From Oscillospiraceae bacterium (lineage in GTDB: Bacteria > Bacillota > Clostridia > Oscillospirales > Oscillospiraceae), in the NCBI GenBank assembly GCA_015067925.1, contig SVLN01000015.1:1-32312 (forward strand): DNA of 32,312 nucleotides, read 5' to 3'. Both the position numbers and the translations under genes were made by a program. The notes beneath the pieces are model-generated. The model did no database searches. It worked only from the letters and a program-made list of their open reading frames with translations, and had not been told where the DNA came from. Positions 8,704 to 17,289 of this stretch are shown piece by piece (the stretch's first letter is position 1; each line of letters begins with the position of its first letter).

Positions 8704-8704
8704 G

Positions 8705-9304
8705 ATGCGATACATTCCGCTTGCTTTGGAACGTCTGACGGAGGAATTCGCCAGATTGCCCGGAATTGGCGGCAAAACCGCCCAGCGCCTGGCTTTCCAT
8801 GTGCTTTCCATGGAGCGAGAAGACGCCGAGCGCTTTGCCTCTACGATTCTGGAAGTGAAAGATAGCATTAAGACTTGTCCCATCTGTCAGAACCTGACCG
8901 ATGAGGAACTGTGCCCCATTTGCGCGGATCCGGAACGTGACCACACCCAGGTGTGTGTCGTGGCCGAACCTAAGGATGTGGTGGCCATGGAGCGCGCCCG
9001 GGAATACCGTGGCGTGTATCATGTGCTGCACGGCGTCATTTCGCCCCTGAACCACGTGGGCCCCGATGAGATCCGCGTGCGGGAGCTGCTCACCCGGGTG
9101 GGTGAGGGCGGCGTAAAAGAAATCATTATGGCCACCAACCCCGATACGGAAGGCGAGGCGACCGCCATGTACATTTCTCGGCTGCTGCGACCCCTGGAGA
9201 TCCGCGTGACCCGTCTGGCTTACGGTATCCCAGTGGGCAGCCAGTTGGAGTATGCAGATGAAGTGACCCTCCTGCGCGCCCTGGAAGGCCGCCAGGAGAT
9301 TTGA
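8705..9304 (+). CDS. recR: Recombination mediator RecR
   Basis: RecR works with RecO and RecF to load RecA on gapped DNA. The 199-residue length is typical. The helix-hairpin-helix segment [15 protein letters not shown] is at about 18-32. The zinc finger has cysteines 58, 61, 70 and 73 (CPIC...CPIC). A TOPRIM domain follows ([12 protein letters not shown], then [13 protein letters not shown]). It starts one base after the ybaB stop with only a weak upstream purine stretch, so it probably depends on re-initiation. The dnaX-ybaB-recR order is the standard one. Confidence 0.96.
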   Translation: MRYIPLALERLTEEFARLPGIGGKTAQRLAFHVLSMEREDAERFASTILEVKDSIKTCPICQNLTDEELCPICADPERDHTQVCVVAEPKDVVAMERAREYRGVYHVLHGVISPLNHVGPDEIRVRELLTRVGEGGVKEIIMATNPDTEGEATAMYISRLLRPLEIRVTRLAYGIPVGSQLEYADEVTLLRALEGRQEI

Positions 9305-9313
9305 GGTGAAACC

Positions 9314-9697
9314 ATGAGCATTGAAATTGGTATGAAGCACACCGTGGAACTGACGGTTGCCCCGGAGAACACCGCAAAAGTGGTGGGTTCGGGCGAGCTG
9401 GAAGTGTTTGCCACACCCATGATGGCTGCGCTGATGGAAAAAGCAGCGTATATGGCCATCGCGCCGAGTCTTCCGGAGGGTGACAGCTCCGTGGGCTGCG
9501 AACTGAAGATCAGCCATGTTTCCGCCACGCCGGTGGGTATGACCGTCCGCGCGGAAGCGGAAGTGACTGCCGTGGAAGGGAAGATGATCCACTACAGCGT
9601 GAAGGCTTATGACGAGCGCGGCCTGATCGGCGAGGGCACTCATGTGCGTGCGCTGGTTCATTCCGATCGCTTCCTGGAGCGCACAAACAACAAATAA
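9314..9697 (+). CDS. FlK-like hotdog thioesterase
   Basis: The 127-residue protein resembles the single-domain hotdog thioesterases related to fluoroacetyl-CoA thioesterase FlK. Thr34, Glu42 and His68 keep the 8- and 26-residue spacing I recall for the FlK triad Thr42, Glu50, His76, which supports a working acyl-CoA thioesterase. The substrate is unknown; most members outside fluoroacetate producers are not fluoroacetyl-CoA specific. It follows recR by 9 bases with GAGGTG as ribosome binding site and ends the dnaX operon at a strong terminator. A functional link with recombination is not evident. Confidence 0.8.
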   Translation: MSIEIGMKHTVELTVAPENTAKVVGSGELEVFATPMMAALMEKAAYMAIAPSLPEGDSSVGCELKISHVSATPVGMTVRAEAEVTAVEGKMIHYSVKAYDERGLIGEGTHVRALVHSDRFLERTNNK

Positions 9698-9701
9698 GCT
9701 T

Positions 9702-9731
9702 GAAAGGCCGGCGGATTCGCCGGTCTTTTTC
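9702..9731 (+). terminator. Rho-independent terminator of the dnaX-recR operon
   Basis: GGCCGGCG (9706-9713) pairs with CGCCGGTC (9718-9725) across a GATT loop, followed by five T. Confidence 0.9.
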
Positions 9732-9732
9732 C

Positions 9733-9761
9733 TTGCGCTTTTCGTGGAATTGGTTTATAAT
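9733..9761 (+). promoter_or_regulatory. SigA-type promoter for the nicotinate phosphoribosyltransferase gene
   Basis: TTGCGC (9733-9738), 17-base spacer, perfect TATAAT (9756-9761). It starts immediately after the upstream terminator. Confidence 0.8.
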
Positions 9762-9797
9762 AGACCAAATTTACTTTAGCGCTTTGGAGTGATAAAG

Positions 9798-11252
9798 ATG
9801 AATACCAATCAAAAACTCAATTTGACCATGCTCTGCGACTTTTATGAGCTGACCATGGGAGACGGTTATTTTGAGAACGGCTACAAGGATCGCATTACCT
9901 ATTTTGACCTGTTCTTCCGCTCCGTTCCCGACGATGGCGGCTTTGCCATCGCTGCCGGTCTGGAACAGGTGATCGACTATATTCAGGATCTGCACTTTTC
10001 CAAGGAGGATATCGACTACCTGCGGGAGCGGAACCTGTTCTCGAAGGATTTTCTGGAGTATCTGGCATCCTTCCGATTTACAGGCGATGTTTTCGCCGTG
10101 CCGGAGGGAACGCCGGTGTTTCCCAAGGAGCCGATCCTGACGGTTCGCGCCCCAGCCATTGAGGCCCAGCTGATTGAAACCTATCTGCTGTTGGCTATCA
10201 ACCACCAGAGCTTGATTGCCACCAAGGCCAATCGCGTGGTGCGTGCTGCCCAGGGAAGAACTGTGCTGGAGTTCGGCTCCCGCCGTGCTCAAGGTGCGGA
10301 CGCGGCCATTCTGGGCGCCCGGGCGGCCTACATCGGCGGTTGTCACGGTACGGCCTGCACCATTTCCGATCAGATGTTCGGCGTCAAGGCGGGCGGTACC
10401 ATGGCCCATTCCTGGGTGCAGATGTTCGATAGCCAGTACGAGGCTTTCGTGACCTATTGCCGCAAGTATCCCCATAACGCGACCCTGCTGGTGGATACCT
10501 ACGACTCTTTGCAGTCCGGCGTGCCGGATGCCATCCGCGCGTTCAACGAGGTGCTGCGGCCCATGGGCATCACCAATTGCGGCATTCGCATTGACTCCGG
10601 CGATATGACCTATCTGACCAAAAAGGCCCGCCAGATGCTCGATGAAGCCGGCTGGACGGATTGCAAGATCACGGTGTCCAATGCCCTTGACGAGTACCGC
10701 ATCCAGGACCTTCTGCAGCAGGGCGCCTGCATCGACGCCTTCGGCGTAGGCGAGCGGCTGATTACGGCCCGGTCCGAGCCGGTGTTCGGAGGTGTGTATA
10801 AGCTCGCTGCGGTGGAAAAAGAAAACGGCGAGATCATTCCCAGAATCAAGATCAGCGAGAACGTAGCCAAGATTACCAATCCTCACTTCAAGAAGCTCTA
10901 CCGCCTGTTTGCCAATGACACCGGAAAGGCCATTGCCGACTATATGTGCCTGCACGACGAGGTGGTGGATGACTCCAAGGACCTGGTGATTTTCGATCCC
11001 GAAGCCACCTGGAAGCAGAAAACGGTCTACAACTTTACAGCCAAAGAGCTTCAGGTTCCGGTTTTCAAAAACGGTGAGCTGGTCTATGAAAGACCGACCT
11101 TGGCCCAGATCCACGAATACTGCCTGCAGCAGGTGGATACCCTCTGGGATGAGGTCAAGCGTTTTGAGAATCCTCACACTTACTATGTGGATCTGAGCCA
11201 GAAACTCTGGGATATTAAGTATCAGCTGCTGAAAAATAAAGGAAAGCTTTAA
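9798..11252 (+). CDS. pncB: Nicotinate phosphoribosyltransferase
   Basis: The enzyme converts nicotinate and PRPP to nicotinate mononucleotide, the salvage entry to NAD. The 484-residue length fits the bacterial type. Family blocks visible are the N-terminal LCDFYELTMGDGYF, EFGSRRAQGADAAI near 160, HGTACTISDQMFGVKAGGTMAHSW (about 183-206, containing the expected catalytic histidine), RIDSGDM near 266 and FGVGERL near 318. ATG 9798 is preferred over GTG 9789 because TGGAG at 9785-9789 is correctly spaced only from 9798. It is a single-gene unit with its own promoter and terminator; no NAD-repressor site was recognised. Confidence 0.95.
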   Translation: MNTNQKLNLTMLCDFYELTMGDGYFENGYKDRITYFDLFFRSVPDDGGFAIAAGLEQVIDYIQDLHFSKEDIDYLRERNLFSKDFLEYLASFRFTGDVFAVPEGTPVFPKEPILTVRAPAIEAQLIETYLLLAINHQSLIATKANRVVRAAQGRTVLEFGSRRAQGADAAILGARAAYIGGCHGTACTISDQMFGVKAGGTMAHSWVQMFDSQYEAFVTYCRKYPHNATLLVDTYDSLQSGVPDAIRAFNEVLRPMGITNCGIRIDSGDMTYLTKKARQMLDEAGWTDCKITVSNALDEYRIQDLLQQGACIDAFGVGERLITARSEPVFGGVYKLAAVEKENGEIIPRIKISENVAKITNPHFKKLYRLFANDTGKAIADYMCLHDEVVDDSKDLVIFDPEATWKQKTVYNFTAKELQVPVFKNGELVYERPTLAQIHEYCLQQVDTLWDEVKRFENPHTYYVDLSQKLWDIKYQLLKNKGKL

Positions 11253-11258
11253 AGACCT

Positions 11259-11286
11259 GCCCGCCGTAAAAACGGCGGGCTTTTTC
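11259..11286 (+). terminator. Rho-independent terminator after pncB
   Basis: GCCCGCCGT (11259-11267) pairs with ACGGCGGGC (11272-11280) across an AAAA loop, followed by five T. Confidence 0.93.
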
Positions 11287-11299
11287 TTGAAAAAAGTAC

Positions 11300-11329
11300 T
11301 TACATTACTGCGTCAAAATGTGGTAAAAT
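11300..11329 (+). promoter_or_regulatory. Promoter for the CarD-like gene
   Basis: TTACAT (11300-11305), 18-base spacer, TAAAAT (11324-11329) preceded by TGG, an extended -10. Confidence 0.65.
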
Positions 11330-11373
11330 AGATAGAGAAAGAAGGAAAATCCGGGGAATTGAAGGGGGAACGT

Positions 11374-11886
11374 ATGTTTGCAGTTGGAGATTTGATTATT
11401 TACGGAACGACAGGTGTCTGCCGGGTGGAAGAAATCGCGCAGCGGGATCTTTCGGAAAAAGGGGAGAAGAAGCTCTTTTACATTCTACAGCCCGTCTATC
11501 AGAACTGTACGATTTCCACGCCAGTGGATTCCGGGAAGGTGTTTATGCGCCCTATCATCAGCAAGCAGGAGGCTGAATCCCTGGTTGCACAGATCCCACA
11601 GGTGCAGAGCCTGCAGCTCGATGGCCTGAGTACGAGAGAACTGACTGATTTGTACGAGCAGGCGATTCAGGCCCATGACTGTACCCGATTGGTGGCACTG
11701 GTTCGCGCAATCCATGAAAAGCGTGAGTCGATGCTGCAGCAGAAACGAAAATTCGGCGCATTGGATGAGCGGTTCTTCCGCCGGGCAGAGGAGCTTCTTC
11801 ATGGCGAACTGGCCGCTGCCTTGGAAATGAAAAAAGAGGAGATCCCCGGCTATATCGCCGAGCGGATCCGCGCAACTGAAAACTAA
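11374..11886 (+). CDS. CarD-family transcriptional regulator
   Basis: The 170-residue protein has the CarD/TRCF RNA-polymerase-interacting Tudor-like domain at its N-terminus (MFAVGDLIIYGTTGVCRVEEI... then VFMRPI near 58) and a helical C-terminal half. In other bacteria CarD binds the RNA polymerase beta subunit and stabilises the open complex at many promoters. ATG 11374 has AAGGGGGAA before it; the in-frame TTG at 11359 overlaps this site and is rejected. It has its own promoter and terminator. Whether it acts globally or on a few surface genes, such as its downstream neighbours, cannot be told from sequence. Confidence 0.88.
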   Translation: MFAVGDLIIYGTTGVCRVEEIAQRDLSEKGEKKLFYILQPVYQNCTISTPVDSGKVFMRPIISKQEAESLVAQIPQVQSLQLDGLSTRELTDLYEQAIQAHDCTRLVALVRAIHEKRESMLQQKRKFGALDERFFRRAEELLHGELAAALEMKKEEIPGYIAERIRATEN

Positions 11887-11902
11887 GAAAACAAACAGCA
11901 AC

Positions 11903-11934
11903 GGGGACGGAATGACCGTCCCCTTTATTTTTTT
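11903..11934 (+). terminator. Rho-independent terminator after the CarD-like gene
   Basis: GGGGACGG (11903-11910) pairs with CCGTCCCC (11916-11923) across AATGA, followed by a tract of ten bases that is all T except one A. Confidence 0.93.
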
Positions 11935-11996
11935 CCTCATTCTCCCAAAATACCGGTGTTTACCGCAAAATAGATGAAAAGAATTGCAGATTCTTC

Positions 11997-12025
11997 TTGA
12001 AAGATCTGCCCCTGCATGGTAAATT
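11997..12025 (+). promoter_or_regulatory. Promoter for the MBOAT-DHHW operon
   Basis: TTGAAA (11997-12002), 17-base spacer, TAAATT (12020-12025) with TGG just before it (extended -10). The expected start of transcription near 12032 leaves a very short leader before the possible TTG/GTG start codons. Confidence 0.72.
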
Positions 12026-12047
12026 ATAAAGTGCAAAATTTGTTGAT

Positions 12048-13502
12048 TTGGATGTGTTGCAGTTGGTATTTTCCAGTCTGATTTTTTTATACCTTTTTTT
12101 ACCCCTGTGCCTGATTGCCTATTCTCTGGTAAATAAAATTGCGTATAAGAACGCAATTCTGATTGCTCTTTCCGTGGTGTTCTATGCCTGGGGCGAGCCT
12201 GTTTATGTGCTTCTGATGATAGCCTCTGCGCTGGTCAATTACAGCTGCGGCCTGATGATCGGCAAGGCGGAGCTGCGGCAGGATAAAACGGGCAAAAAGC
12301 TTGCCATGATTCTGGCGATCATTGTGGACCTGGGTGCGTTGGGGTTCTTCAAGTATGCAGGCTTCCTGGTGGAGAATGTGAATGCCCTGACCGGTCTGGC
12401 AATTCCGGCTCCGCAAATCGCGCTTCCCATCGGCATCTCATTCTATACCTTCCAGGCCCTTACTTATGTCATTGACGTCTATCGCGGCGAAGTGAAGGTA
12501 CAGAAGTCCTACGCCAACTTCCTGATGTATCTGATCCTGTTCCCGCAGCTGATTGCAGGCCCCATCGTGCGCTACTCTGAAATTGAGCCGCAGATTACGG
12601 AGCGCAGCGCCGACAGCGAGGCCTTCTTCAGCGGAATCAATCGGTTCTGCATCGGCCTGGGCAAGAAGATCCTGATCGCCAACTACTGCGGCAGCATGGC
12701 CTCTCAGCTGCTCGACGGAAACACGGCCACCCTAACTACCGTGGGCGCCTGGCTGGGTATTCTGCTGTATACCTTCCAGATCTACTTTGACTTCTCCGGT
12801 TACTCCGATATGGCCATCGGCATGGGCAGGATGTTCGGCTTCAAGTACTCCGAGAACTTCAACCTGCCGTATATCTCCACCTCCATCACGGAGTTCTGGC
12901 GCCGTTGGCATATCTCTCTGAGCAGCTTTTTCAGAGATTACGTCTATATCCCTCTGGGCGGCAATCGCAAGGGCCTGCCCAGACAGCTTTTAAACATCCT
13001 GATTGTCTGGACGCTCACCGGCCTCTGGCACGGCGCCAACTGGAATTTTGTCCTCTGGGGCATGTATTTCGCGGTGCTGCTGGCTTTTGAGAAAATGTTC
13101 ATGAAGTACCTCAAAAAGATTCCTTCGCCCATCCGCTATGTGGCCACGATGCTCCTGGTTATGTTTGGCTGGACGCTGTTCTATTTCACGGATCTGAAGG
13201 ATGTGGGACAGACCTTTGCCGCCATGTTTGGCCAGGGAGCCGGATGGATCAACATCGATACCAAGCTGCGCGTGACCTCCAGCTTGCCGCTGATTGCTCT
13301 GGCGGCTGTTGGATCCACAGCACTGCCTCGTTGGTGCGCCATGGCTCTGGCGGTTCTGTTCCGTGGAAAAGGACGCCATGCCAGCAGATCCTCTTATGCG
13401 TTTACCATTCTGACGTTTGTCTTTGATGTGGCGATCCTGGTCTTGAGCACCATTTCTCTGGTGGGTTCCAGCTATAACGCATTCCTGTATTTCCGCTTCT
13501 GA
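12048..13502 (+). CDS. MBOAT family membrane O-acyltransferase (AlgI/DltB-like)
   Basis: This polytopic membrane protein is of the AlgI/DltB/PatA type, which passes acyl groups across the membrane for O-acetylation of exported polymers. The roughly 484 residues contain about ten hydrophobic segments. The core blocks are FWRRWHISLSSFFRDYVYIP, LGGNRKG and WHGANW (327-332), whose His328 is the expected catalytic histidine. No ATG fits: TTG 12048, GTG 12054, TTG 12057 and TTG 12063 are all possible. The last would give MVFSSLIFLYLFLP, a common MBOAT N-terminus, but the ribosome binding site is weak for every choice. It is followed after 12 bases by its DHHW partner. The polymer modified is unknown. 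Confidence 0.9.
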   Translation: MDVLQLVFSSLIFLYLFLPLCLIAYSLVNKIAYKNAILIALSVVFYAWGEPVYVLLMIASALVNYSCGLMIGKAELRQDKTGKKLAMILAIIVDLGALGFFKYAGFLVENVNALTGLAIPAPQIALPIGISFYTFQALTYVIDVYRGEVKVQKSYANFLMYLILFPQLIAGPIVRYSEIEPQITERSADSEAFFSGINRFCIGLGKKILIANYCGSMASQLLDGNTATLTTVGAWLGILLYTFQIYFDFSGYSDMAIGMGRMFGFKYSENFNLPYISTSITEFWRRWHISLSSFFRDYVYIPLGGNRKGLPRQLLNILIVWTLTGLWHGANWNFVLWGMYFAVLLAFEKMFMKYLKKIPSPIRYVATMLLVMFGWTLFYFTDLKDVGQTFAAMFGQGAGWINIDTKLRVTSSLPLIALAAVGSTALPRWCAMALAVLFRGKGRHASRSSYAFTILTFVFDVAILVLSTISLVGSSYNAFLYFRF

Positions 13503-13514
13503 TGGAGGATAGAA

Positions 13515-15035
13515 ATGAAAAAACTCTGTCTTGTTTTTAATATTATCATCGTCCTGGGGTTGATCACAGTGGGGATTGTTTCCTTGGTGGATACGGATCG
13601 CACTGTTTCCATCGTGGAAAACCGCACTCTGGCTTCCAAGCCGGAATTCTCCATCGGTGCGCTGCTGGACGGCAGCTATATCTCTGAGCTGGAGACCTAC
13701 TACTCTGATACCTTCCCCGGCCGAGAGACTCTGATGACCTACAACAAAACCCTCAATGGCTTTTACCGCTATTCCGGTAAGGGCGAGAACAATATGCTGA
13801 TTCTCAACAATACCGGCGCTGCTGCAGAAGGCGGCGTGTCTCTGGATGACTATGAAAACGCTGTCAATGGCGGTAGCCAGAAGCCCGATGACACCATGCA
13901 GAATCAGACGCCCGATGTTCCTGATCAGCCGGTTGAGGAAGAGCCGTCCGAAGGACAGGACCCTGTGCAGGATCCTGTCGATGGCGAGGAACAGCTGCAG
14001 GATCCCGAACTGGGGAAACTGCCCGAAAAGCCCATTGATCCCGGCCCCACAGATGAGGAGATCATCGACTCCAATGCCCCGGATGATTCCGGCTGGGAGA
14101 CCGATGGTGATGCCCATTACGATGACCTGGGTGCCATTATCATCATTGGCGATCAGGCGATGGAGATTCCCTATAAGAATCCCTCTGCCATTGAACGTTA
14201 CGCAGCAGCTGTTTCCGATATGGCGGCAGCCCTGCCGGATGTGCAGGTTTACTCTCTGGTCACGCCGAACTCCGCGGAATTTTACATGCCCAATGACTTC
14301 CGCAGCAGCTCTACCAATCAGCAGAGCATGATTGAGCTGTGCTACGAGAACATGGTCGAATCGGTCAAGTGTGTGGACGCCTACTCCAAGTTGGCCAAGC
14401 GTACCGATCAGTATATCTACTTCCGCACGGACCATCACTGGACTGCCCGAGGTGCCTATTGGGCCTACACCGCATTCTGTGAGTCGGCCGGCTTTGATGC
14501 AGTCTCTCTGGAAGACTTTGAGACCGGTCGCTACGATGAGTTCGTTGGAAGCCTCTATACCTGGACCAGCCAGTACGTGCAGTCTGAGGCCCTGTGGAAT
14601 CACCCGGACTATGTGGAATACTTCCTGCCCATCCGCGAGAGCCACGCAAAGTACTACACCGACTCTTCTCTGACCAACGGCATTCCCATTTCTGTGGTCA
14701 GCACCAACATCAGCAACTCCTCCAAACAGAACAAGTACCTCTGCTTCATCTCCGGCGATACACCCATCTGTGTGATCGAGACCGATGTGGAGGATGGCGG
14801 CGTGTGCGTGGTGCTGAAGGAGTCCTACGGCAATGCGTTTGTGCCGTTCCTGACCAGCCACTACAGCAAGATCATCGTCATCGACCCTCGTGAGTTCAAC
14901 CACGGCAGCAAGCCGACACTGGATCTGGTGAGCTTCGCCCAGGAGCAGGGTGTGACAGATCTGATCGCCATCAACTATCCGTTCATGATCAACAACACCA
15001 CCTACATCGCTTACCTGGAGCGATTGACCCCGTAA
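13515..15035 (+). CDS. DHHW/AlgX-AlgJ-like membrane-anchored protein
   Basis: The 506-residue protein has one N-terminal membrane anchor (about 5-25) and an extracytoplasmic SGNH-like domain with the signature RTDHHWTARGAYWAY; Asp306, His307, His308 and Trp309 give the DHHW name. By analogy with AlgJ/AlgX it would receive acetyl groups exported by the upstream MBOAT protein and transfer them to a surface polymer; this is inferred from the pairing. Between about residues 118 and 200 it has an acidic, proline-rich, low-complexity insert (repeated QDP, DPV and EEP units) that looks like a flexible spacer. GGAGGATAG precedes the ATG. A bidirectional terminator follows. Confidence 0.87.
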   Translation: MKKLCLVFNIIIVLGLITVGIVSLVDTDRTVSIVENRTLASKPEFSIGALLDGSYISELETYYSDTFPGRETLMTYNKTLNGFYRYSGKGENNMLILNNTGAAAEGGVSLDDYENAVNGGSQKPDDTMQNQTPDVPDQPVEEEPSEGQDPVQDPVDGEEQLQDPELGKLPEKPIDPGPTDEEIIDSNAPDDSGWETDGDAHYDDLGAIIIIGDQAMEIPYKNPSAIERYAAAVSDMAAALPDVQVYSLVTPNSAEFYMPNDFRSSSTNQQSMIELCYENMVESVKCVDAYSKLAKRTDQYIYFRTDHHWTARGAYWAYTAFCESAGFDAVSLEDFETGRYDEFVGSLYTWTSQYVQSEALWNHPDYVEYFLPIRESHAKYYTDSSLTNGIPISVVSTNISNSSKQNKYLCFISGDTPICVIETDVEDGGVCVVLKESYGNAFVPFLTSHYSKIIVIDPREFNHGSKPTLDLVSFAQEQGVTDLIAINYPFMINNTTYIAYLERLTP

Positions 15036-15043
15036 TACAGAAA

Positions 15044-15080
15044 ACGCCCTGTACCGTTTCGGTACAGGGCGTAGTTTTTT
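15044..15080. terminator. Strong hairpin terminator between convergent genes
   Basis: A 12-bp perfect stem (15044-15055 with 15061-15072) with a GTTTC loop is followed on + by AG then TTTTTT. On - it is followed by TTTT, so it may serve both the DHHW gene and the kinase gene at 15086. Confidence 0.88.
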
Positions 15081-15085
15081 ACGAA

Positions 15086-15643
15086 TTATACGTTTGCCTT
15101 CACATAAGAGAGAATGACGGCCTCAACCTTGCTGCGATCAAACACACCGTTGGCAACCACGTCAGCGTGCCAGCGGGTGGGCTCGATAAGCTCGTTGTGG
15201 CGGAAGCGGACGGTGTCGATGTAACGGTCGGTAACCTCCTGCTTGGTCTGGCCGCGGGCCATGAACTTGTCGATGCGGCGCACCAGACGCTCATCAGAAT
15301 CCAGATCCACGAAGATCTTCAGATCGGCGGAGCCGCGGATCTCGGGGGAGTAGAGGGCGAAGAGACCTTCTACGATGATGATCTGAGCGGCTTCTTCTGC
15401 GATGGCGGCAGCCAGGTCGGCGTGCAGATCGTCCATACGCAGGGCGTCCGGATGATTGTGCTCCACATATTCGATGCCGGTGATGGGGGCGATGGTGGTG
15501 ATGCCCGGACGGCGGAAATAGTGGTCCATATTGAAAAGCTTGACGGTGTAATTGTTCTGAAGGGCCTCGACCAGACGATCGGCCAGGGTGGACTTGCCGC
15601 TGCAGGTACCGCCGGCGATGGCAATGACAAAGGGCTTACTCAT
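15086..15643 (-). CDS. Uridine kinase-like P-loop kinase
   Basis: A 185-residue P-loop kinase of the uridine kinase/phosphoribulokinase group. GGTCSGKS (11-18) is the Walker A motif, NMDHYFRRPG follows near 38, and the segment IIIVEGLFALYSPEI is the usual strand before the acceptor site. It is shorter than typical Udk (about 210) and the DxYY motif is replaced by DHYF, so the nucleoside substrate may differ from uridine. GGAGG lies 7 bases before the ATG. It is a single-gene unit with its own promoter on the minus strand and a shared terminator. Confidence 0.82.
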   Translation of the reverse strand: MSKPFVIAIAGGTCSGKSTLADRLVEALQNNYTVKLFNMDHYFRRPGITTIAPITGIEYVEHNHPDALRMDDLHADLAAAIAEEAAQIIIVEGLFALYSPEIRGSADLKIFVDLDSDERLVRRIDKFMARGQTKQEVTDRYIDTVRFRHNELIEPTRWHADVVANGVFDRSKVEAVILSYVKANV

Positions 15644-15688
15644 AAGAAAACCTCCAATTCATATTTTGCTATGGGTTGTGACTCCTTA

Positions 15689-15717
15689 ATTGTAGCACAA
15701 ATGATTGCCATATGCAA
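15689..15717 (-). promoter_or_regulatory. Promoter for the uridine kinase-like gene
   Basis: Read on the minus strand: TTGCAT (15717-15712), 17-base spacer, TACAAT (15694-15689), with TGC before it as an extended -10. About 46 bases separate it from the ATG. Confidence 0.75.
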
Positions 15718-15735
15718 CCATGTTTGCTGCAAAAG

Positions 15736-15773
15736 GTAAAAAAAGAGAAAGGGCAGATAAACTGCCCTTTCTC
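15736..15773 (-). terminator. Rho-independent terminator of the Gfo/Idh/MocA gene
   Basis: A 12-bp perfect stem (15745-15756 with 15762-15773), loop ATAAA on +, followed on the minus strand by a run of seven T. It lies 17 bases after the stop codon at 15791. Confidence 0.93.
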
Positions 15774-15790
15774 AAGAAAGCTAAGTAGAA

Positions 15791-17056
15791 TTAGAAGCTC
15801 AGATCGTAGTGGATGGTGCCACCGGGGATATCCTGCTCGGTGATAGCCATGGACTTGGACATTGCGACGATTTCGTCAGCAGTGACTTCGCGGCCCAGCT
15901 CGGAGGACAGGAACATACCGTCGGTCAGCTTCAGCATGTTCAGAGCGACGTTCGGAGTGTTGTAACGAGTGGTGTCATCCAGGATGCCCAGCTTATAAGC
16001 CAGCCACATGCACTGGTTGTCGTTGTACAGCAGCCACTTGGCGGGATCGGTGCGCTGCTCGTAGTTGCCGTTCTCCCAGCAGTTGACATCGTACTCGAGC
16101 AGACGGCCGTTAACGTCGCCGTAGAACTTCAGCTCGGGATGGCCACCGAACAGGGTAGCAGCATCAGCATTGGCAGCAGCGGCGAACGGGCCACCAGTGG
16201 TGTCGGTGCCGGTGATTTCCAGACCGCCCTTGGAACCCAGGACATAAGTCATGCCGTAATCCTTGTAGTGACCGGCGGAAGCAGCCAGCAGGTTGAAGGT
16301 CATGCCGTTCTTGTACTTGGCCATAGCAGTGCCGAAGTCCTCAACGCCGAAGCCCTCGGGATCGGTGATGAAAGCGGGGTTGTACTCCAGGCCACGGGTG
16401 GCGAAACCGGAAACGCGGTCCAGTTCGGGAACACCGGTGATGAAGAGGATCTGGGAGATCAGGTAGATGCCCAGGTCGATGGAGGGACCATGGCCGGCGA
16501 CCTTCTTGGTGTAGAAGTCAGTGGTGAACTGAGGCAGGTCGTAGCCGGGACGGCGGCGCTGAGAGAAGAAGTGCAGGTTGACGTAGTACAGGTCACCCAG
16601 ATCGCCACGGGCGATCATGTCGCGGGCAACGCGGGACTGCGGGGTCATCAGAGAGCTGATCTGAACGTGGAACTTGCGGCCCAGCTTTTCAGCGCAGTCC
16701 ATCATCATCTTAGCATCGGCGTAGTTGGAAGCAACGGGCTTCTCGCAGTAGCAGTCGAAGCCGGCCTTCATAACGGCGATGGAGACGGGAGCATGCAGGT
16801 TGTTGTGGACGCAGACGTCGATGGTGTCCAGATCGTCACGCTTCAGCATTTCACGGAAGTCGGTGTAGCAATCCTTTGCATCGAAGCCATAGCGCTCTGC
16901 CCAAGCCTTCAGCTTAGCCTCGTCGATTTCAGCAATCGCGACGACCTTAGCAGTGAAGCCCAGCTCAGCAGCATGTCTCTGGATGTTGGAGTAGATGGTC
17001 ATATGACGATGGGAAATCATACCGCCGCCAATGATACCAACGCGGATTTCTTTCAT
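15791..17056 (-). CDS. Gfo/Idh/MocA family oxidoreductase
   Basis: A 421-residue NAD(P)-dependent oxidoreductase. The N-terminal Rossmann fold begins VGIIGGGMISHRH with the glycines at 10-12; CEKPVAS (Glu105-Lys106-Pro107) is the family's conserved EKP motif; a long C-terminal sheet domain follows. Members oxidise or reduce sugars, inositols and related compounds; the substrate is not readable here. AGGAGG lies 9 bases before the ATG. It forms a single-gene unit with promoter and terminator, not beside sugar transport genes, which leaves its pathway open. Codon use is strongly biased to the common codons of the window, suggesting high expression. Confidence 0.92.
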   Translation of the reverse strand: MKEIRVGIIGGGMISHRHMTIYSNIQRHAAELGFTAKVVAIAEIDEAKLKAWAERYGFDAKDCYTDFREMLKRDDLDTIDVCVHNNLHAPVSIAVMKAGFDCYCEKPVASNYADAKMMMDCAEKLGRKFHVQISSLMTPQSRVARDMIARGDLGDLYYVNLHFFSQRRRPGYDLPQFTTDFYTKKVAGHGPSIDLGIYLISQILFITGVPELDRVSGFATRGLEYNPAFITDPEGFGVEDFGTAMAKYKNGMTFNLLAASAGHYKDYGMTYVLGSKGGLEITGTDTTGGPFAAAANADAATLFGGHPELKFYGDVNGRLLEYDVNCWENGNYEQRTDPAKWLLYNDNQCMWLAYKLGILDDTTRYNTPNVALNMLKLTDGMFLSSELGREVTADEIVAMSKSMAITEQDIPGGTIHYDLSF

Positions 17057-17119
17057 GGTGGTTTACCTCCTATGTTTGTACTCTTCGTTCTTGTCGAATA
17101 GACAATCTAAGATAATTAT

Positions 17120-17148
17120 ATTCTACCACCATTTTTGTTGATTTGCAA
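17120..17148 (-). promoter_or_regulatory. Promoter for the Gfo/Idh/MocA gene
   Basis: Minus strand: TTGCAA (17148-17143), 17-base spacer, TAGAAT (17125-17120) preceded by TGG. A second -10-like TATAAT lies just downstream. The block TGGTGGTAGAATA is also found at the degV promoter. Confidence 0.75.
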
Positions 17149-17229
17149 CTACAAATCTTTTGGCAAAAAACTTTTTTTGTGTCGAATGACGAAGTTGAGA
17201 ATTAGTTGAAAAAATCCAGAAAAATTGGG

Positions 17230-17258
17230 TTGTTTTCGCGAAATTACGGGTGTATAAT
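17230..17258 (+). promoter_or_regulatory. Promoter for the ECF S component-ywlG unit
   Basis: TTGTTT (17230-17235), 17-base spacer, perfect TATAAT (17253-17258). The leader is only about 25 bases, so no riboswitch fits between it and the start codon. Confidence 0.75.
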
Positions 17259-17289
17259 ACGGGCAATCCATGTAGAGGAGTCCTTTGAC

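Noticed and set aside
12990..14903. Long open frame on - opposite the MBOAT-DHHW genes (637 codons)
   Set aside because: Spans the joint of two real genes and has no recognisable domain.
15809..17101. Open frame on + opposite the Gfo/Idh/MocA gene (430 codons)
   Set aside because: Val/Gly/Gln-rich shadow with no motif; the minus strand has a promoter, ribosome binding site and terminator.
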